Part shown: in pieces, positions 60,879-64,000 of the stretch
Layout: every line of letters starts with the position of its first letter
Position numbering within the stretch: position 1 is the stretch's first letter
DNA from: Bacteroidales bacterium UBA1715
GTDB taxonomy: Bacteria; Bacteroidota; Bacteroidia; Bacteroidales; UBA1715
Length of the DNA: 64,000 nucleotides
Assembly: GCA_002317135.1 (NCBI GenBank)
Contig: DCIX01000035.1
Span: forward strand, 16,861-80,860
Direction of reading: 5' to 3'
Notes under the pieces: model-generated
Seen by the model: only the letters and a program-made list of their open reading frames with translations
What the model was told of the DNA's origin: nothing
Databases searched by the model: none
Made by a program: the position numbers and the translations under genes

Positions 60879-62390
60879 ATGGCAAATCCATACAAAACTG
60901 AAATATATAAAGAGTGGCGAAGACAGCACGAAGCAACGCAAAGTGGCGAAATCTTTAAGAAAAAAGAAGACGACTCTTCCAAGCATAGAAGAATAGAACG
61001 TGCCAGGAAAGACTATAGTTTTTTCGTAAAGACATATTTCCCAGACATAGCACGATGTGATTGCGGGAAATTCCAAACAGATGCAGCCAACTATATATTG
61101 AACAATCCAAATACACGTGCCGTGTTTGAGTGGGCTCGCGGTCATGCTAAATCTACACACTTTGGCGTGTTTGTTCCCCTGTGGCTCAAAATCCAGGAAG
61201 AAAAGCAGTTCCATACACTTGTATTGGTAAGCAAAAGTGAAGATTCTGCCGACAGATTGTTGGCTGATCTGCAAGCACAACTCGAATTCAACGAGTTATA
61301 CAAAAATGATTTTGGCGACCAAATGAAAGACGGCAACTGGGCCGAAGGTGAATTTACAACATCCGACGGATGCTACTTTGTTTCGCTTGGTCGCGGTCAA
61401 TCGCCACGTGGAATCAAGTCGAACGGTCGCCGCCCCGACTACATTATTATCGACGATATTGACGACGACGAAATGGTTCGCAATGATCAGCGTGTGAATA
61501 AGGCAACGGAATGGGTTCTTTCGGCTTTGTTCGGTACTATGGAAGCTGGGCGTGGTCGTTTTATTATGGTTGGCAATAAGATTGCTCAGACTTCAATATT
61601 GTCGAAGATAATTGAAAGACCAGGCGTGCATCACACCAAGGTGAACATTCTCGACAAAAACGGAAATCCAACTTGGAAGGAAAACTACACACCTGCCGAA
61701 GTTGCAGAAATGCGTGCCATGATGGGTGAACGCAACTTTCAGAAGGAATATATGAACAATCCTTTGACCGAAGGTGCCATATTCCAACAAAAACACATCC
61801 ACTATGGCAAGATGCTGCCACTTAAAGAATACCGACAACTTATTTGCTACACCGACCCATCGTTCAAGAACTCGGCAACTGCCGATTACAAGGCTACAAT
61901 GTTGGTAGGAAAAACACCAGACGGACATTTTCATTTACTCAAAGCATTTGCCGGACAAACAAGTGTGAGCGAAATGGTGAACTGGCATTACGAAGTAATG
62001 GATTTTGTTGACGGCAAGGTTCCGGTTATGTACTACATGGAGTCAAACTTTATGCAGGACTTGATGCTTGATGAGTTCAAAAAAGTTGGCGAGTCGGTTG
62101 GTCTGCACGTCCCAATTCGTGGAGACTCACGCAAAAAGCCCGACAAATTTGCTCGTATCGAGGCAATGCAGCCATTGTTTGAACGTGGTCTTGTGGTGTT
62201 CAACGAAAAAGAGAAGAATACACCGGGAATGCAGGTTCTCGAAGAGCAGCTACTGATGTTCGAGCGTGGAAGCCGTTCGCACGACGATGCTCCCGATGCA
62301 CTCGAATCCGCAATATGGATGTTGAGCCAACGAACCAGAACAAGCGATGCAAAATATGTATCGATTAAACGTGTGTCACGAAGATTTTAA
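60879..62390 (+). CDS. terL: Phage terminase large subunit (Mu gp28-like)
   Basis: A 503-residue DNA-packaging motor. The ATPase has a deviant Walker A (ARGHAKST, residues 86-93) and a Walker B (YIIIDDIDDDE). The C-terminal nuclease has YTDPSFKNSATADYKATML and HDDAPDALESAIW, with acidic residues for metal. First rightward gene. Similar to Mu gp28-type terminases, with head-full packaging expected. No stray stop. Confidence 0.92.
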   Translation: MANPYKTEIYKEWRRQHEATQSGEIFKKKEDDSSKHRRIERARKDYSFFVKTYFPDIARCDCGKFQTDAANYILNNPNTRAVFEWARGHAKSTHFGVFVPLWLKIQEEKQFHTLVLVSKSEDSADRLLADLQAQLEFNELYKNDFGDQMKDGNWAEGEFTTSDGCYFVSLGRGQSPRGIKSNGRRPDYIIIDDIDDDEMVRNDQRVNKATEWVLSALFGTMEAGRGRFIMVGNKIAQTSILSKIIERPGVHHTKVNILDKNGNPTWKENYTPAEVAEMRAMMGERNFQKEYMNNPLTEGAIFQQKHIHYGKMLPLKEYRQLICYTDPSFKNSATADYKATMLVGKTPDGHFHLLKAFAGQTSVSEMVNWHYEVMDFVDGKVPVMYYMESNFMQDLMLDEFKKVGESVGLHVPIRGDSRKKPDKFARIEAMQPLFERGLVVFNEKEKNTPGMQVLEEQLLMFERGSRSHDDAPDALESAIWMLSQRTRTSDAKYVSIKRVSRRF

Positions 62391-62393
62391 CCA

Positions 62394-62421
62394 GTAGAGA
62401 TGCGATTAAGCATGTCTCTAC
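62394..62421. repeat. Palindrome gtagagatgc / gcatgtctctac between terL and connector gene
   Basis: An imperfect inverted repeat starting 3 bp after the terL stop. Related to 55264-55291. The two copies sit in late-gene gaps on opposite transcription directions. Confidence 0.65.
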
Positions 62422-62436
62422 GCAAAATATAAAACT

Positions 62437-62940
62437 ATGTTTATATCAGCAGATGAAATGAAATCGGTTCTCTACGAGTACCAGATTGAAGAAATTACCG
62501 AAGAGAACGACGATATTGTTACCGAAGGAATAGAAGCTGCTATTTCGGAGGTTAAAAGCTATTTCCATGCAGCGAACAACCGCAGAGAAATGGCAGGGCT
62601 CAATTCACAACAATACAACGCATGGAAGCTTTACGACGTCGATGCTATTTTCAATGCAACAGGCAACGCACGCAACAAGTTTGTTATGCGGATTGTTCAG
62701 CGTGTAGCTGCTTGGAACATCTGTGAACTTGCAAATCCCGATGTAATCTACGAACGTGTGAAGACACACTACGACAATGCAATTACAACGCTTGAAAAGA
62801 TAGCCGGAATGGGCGAATATGCCAACAGTCAAATGGTGCTTACCGACTTGCCGTCGCCAACACCTGTAACGCCAAGCGAAGGCACAACGGAAAAGAAACC
62901 GTTCCGAATGATTTCACGACCTAAGTTTCAACACGAATAA
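62437..62940 (+). CDS. DUF1320-like head-tail connector
   Basis: A 167-residue protein resembling Mu gp36 (DUF1320): ADEMKSVLYEYQIEEITEEND, AISEVKSYFHAAN, RNKFVMRIVQRVAAWNICEL and a Pro/Thr-rich end (LPSPTPVTPSE). Lies between terL and the portal-like gene. The adaptor role is inferred from Mu. Confidence 0.78.
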   Translation: MFISADEMKSVLYEYQIEEITEENDDIVTEGIEAAISEVKSYFHAANNRREMAGLNSQQYNAWKLYDVDAIFNATGNARNKFVMRIVQRVAAWNICELANPDVIYERVKTHYDNAITTLEKIAGMGEYANSQMVLTDLPSPTPVTPSEGTTEKKPFRMISRPKFQHE

Positions 62941-62951
62941 ACTCTACTATC

Positions 62952-64000
62952 ATGGCAAAGAAGAAAACTATAACTCCAACTTTATCGAACAGAGTAGTCA
63001 AAAAAAGCGTCTATCAGACACGGAAGGACATAGCCGACTGGAATTACGCACAACGAATGGCGTTGCGTGCGGAACAACCTAAGTCATACTTGTTGCAGGA
63101 CATTTACACTGCAATAAGCAACGACGCACTGCTAACATCGCAAATCAACAACCGACATGAATCAACCATTGCACGCCAGTTTGAATTAGTTGACAAAAAC
63201 GGCAATGTTCTTGACGACATAACATCACAACTTCGTGCAATTCCTATTCTTCAGGACTTGATAAAGGCAATTCTCGACAGTGAAATGTTCGGTTATTCGT
63301 TGGTGGAACTCTCATCCGTGAACGACGTGGCGCAAATTGTCGTAATCAACCGAAGAAACATCGACCATGTGAACGGATTATTCTACCCGGACACAAGTTT
63401 CGACAACGCCATACCATATCGCGAACTCAATGAATATGGCAAATATATTCTCGAATTCAATAGTGGAAACTTAGGTTTGCTAAACAAGACTGTGCCACAC
63501 GTATTGTTCAAGAAGTTTGCCCAAAGCTGTTGGAGCGAATTGTGCGAAATCTATGGCATTCCGCCACGCTATGTTAAAACAAACACGCAAGACGAAGCAA
63601 TGCTTTCGCGTGCCGAAGAAATGCTTCGTGATATGGGAGCAGCTGCCGCATTCGTGATTGACACTACCGAAGAATTCCAGTTTGCACAAGGCGTAAGCAC
63701 AAACGGCGATGTGTATGCCAATCTGATTCGCCTGTGCAACAACGAAATGTCGTTGCTTATAAGCGGCGCAATCATGGGACAGGACACGGAAAACGGCAAC
63801 TATTCTAAGGAACAAGCAGCTATTTCAATCCTGGACAAACTAATTGCTTCCGATCAGCGAATGGTCGAAGTGTATTTCAACTCGGTTGTGTTGCCGGCAT
63901 TCCGCAAACTTGAATGGTTGCCTGCAACTGAATGCACATTCCGATTCTCTAATGTGGAAGACAGCGAAAAACTGTGGACCATGGTAAAAGACATTCTTCC
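62952..64000 (+). CDS. Phage portal protein, DUF935/Mu gp29-like (3' end missing)
   Basis: The frame from ATG 62952 stays open to the window edge (349 codons plus 2 bases). N-terminus MAKKKTITPTLSN. The DUF935 pattern is seen in QINNRHESTIARQFELVDK, SEMFGYSLVELS, LVFKKFA-like PHVLFKKFAQSCWSELCEIY, GIPPRYVKTNT and NGNYSKEQAAISILDKLI. Forms the portal ring for DNA entry and exit. Follows the DUF1320-like gene by 11 bp. Confidence 0.88.
   Translation, partial: MAKKKTITPTLSNRVVKKSVYQTRKDIADWNYAQRMALRAEQPKSYLLQDIYTAISNDALLTSQINNRHESTIARQFELVDKNGNVLDDITSQLRAIPILQDLIKAILDSEMFGYSLVELSSVNDVAQIVVINRRNIDHVNGLFYPDTSFDNAIPYRELNEYGKYILEFNSGNLGLLNKTVPHVLFKKFAQSCWSELCEIYGIPPRYVKTNTQDEAMLSRAEEMLRDMGAAAAFVIDTTEEFQFAQGVSTNGDVYANLIRLCNNEMSLLISGAIMGQDTENGNYSKEQAAISILDKLIASDQRMVEVYFNSVVLPAFRKLEWLPATECTFRFSNVEDSEKLWTMVKDIL

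Larger units (their letters stand above)
45634..64000. mobile_element. Mu-like prophage with contractile tail (structural half, partial)
   Basis: A contiguous block of phage genes with Mu-type signatures: a Mu gp28-like terminase, DUF1320-like connector, DUF935-like portal, protease-scaffold, capsid, DUF2586-type sheath, tube, frameshifted chaperone, tape measure and a P2/Mu-type baseplate series, plus a lysis cassette. Gene order along the minus strand follows Mu from head to fibres. Transposase, repressor and early genes are not in the window and may lie beyond 64000. The left limit is placed by the last phage gene and its terminator; the exact end sequence was not identified. Confidence 0.85.

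Noticed and set aside
45634..64000. Diversity-generating retroelement or fibre-switching invertase
   Set aside because: No reverse transcriptase, template/variable repeat pair or invertase was found near the fibre genes.
1..64000. CRISPR arrays, rRNA genes and complete IS elements
   Set aside because: No regularly spaced repeats, rRNA sequence or transposase gene was seen anywhere in the window.

Overview
The window looks like chromosome of a low-GC Bacteroidota, most likely Bacteroidales. Supporting signs are a type IX secretion (T9SS) operon, SprB-type and InlB-type repeats in a large surface protein, Bacteroidales-style promoters (TTG about 19 bp upstream of TAnnTTTG), DUF3467, RhuM and XRE genes, and Bacteroidota versions of housekeeping enzymes. 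No rRNA and no CRISPR array were seen. Species cannot be named from the sequence.

Layout. 1-2.9 kb: end of a giant repeat-rich T9SS cargo protein. 2.9-4.2 kb: palindromic repeats bracketing a RhuM-family gene. 4.2-7.2 kb: LD-carboxypeptidase and metG. 7.2-15.6 kb: T9SS operon (PorP/SprF-like, TPR-PD40-OmpA protein, long PorU sortase). 15.6-27.5 kb: a dense envelope-modification cluster with three LTA-synthase-like membrane phosphotransferases, a GDPD-like lipoprotein, an MBOAT/AlgJ-like acetylation pair and an acyltransferase-3 enzyme. 27.5-30.1 kb: lipoprotein, proC, HAD phosphatase, a CAU tRNA and a zinc-ribbon protein. 30.1-31.5 kb: a non-coding inverted element, then a lipocalin gene framed by a perfect 17-bp inverted repeat. 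31.5-35.2 kb: YitT, PAP2 phosphatase, tRNA-Lys and ammonium transporter. 35.2-40.8 kb: RlmB, DUF3467, ArgH, an XRE/toxin-like pair, M20 hydrolase, Hsp15-like protein and HisH. 40.9-45.4 kb: a large GAF/receiver/PPDK-N protein with a LuxR-type regulator whose receiver domain is degenerate.

From about 45.6 kb to the right edge lies the structural half of a Mu-like prophage with a contractile tail. Most late genes run leftward: small terminase, protease-scaffold, capsid with a BACON-like domain, amidase, spanins, sheath, tube, tail chaperone with a GGGAAAG frameshift, tape measure, baseplate and fibres. Large terminase, a DUF1320-like protein and a DUF935-like portal run rightward and leave the window. 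Early genes, transposase and the prophage ends were not seen.

How the parts relate. The T9SS operon could export and anchor cargo such as the first gene. The neighbouring cluster encodes enzymes that typically decorate envelope polymers with phospho- and acyl-groups, and three of its proteins appear to end in a related beta-rich domain. That cluster, the PPDK-N/pseudo-receiver pair and the prophage details are the most interesting parts of the window.
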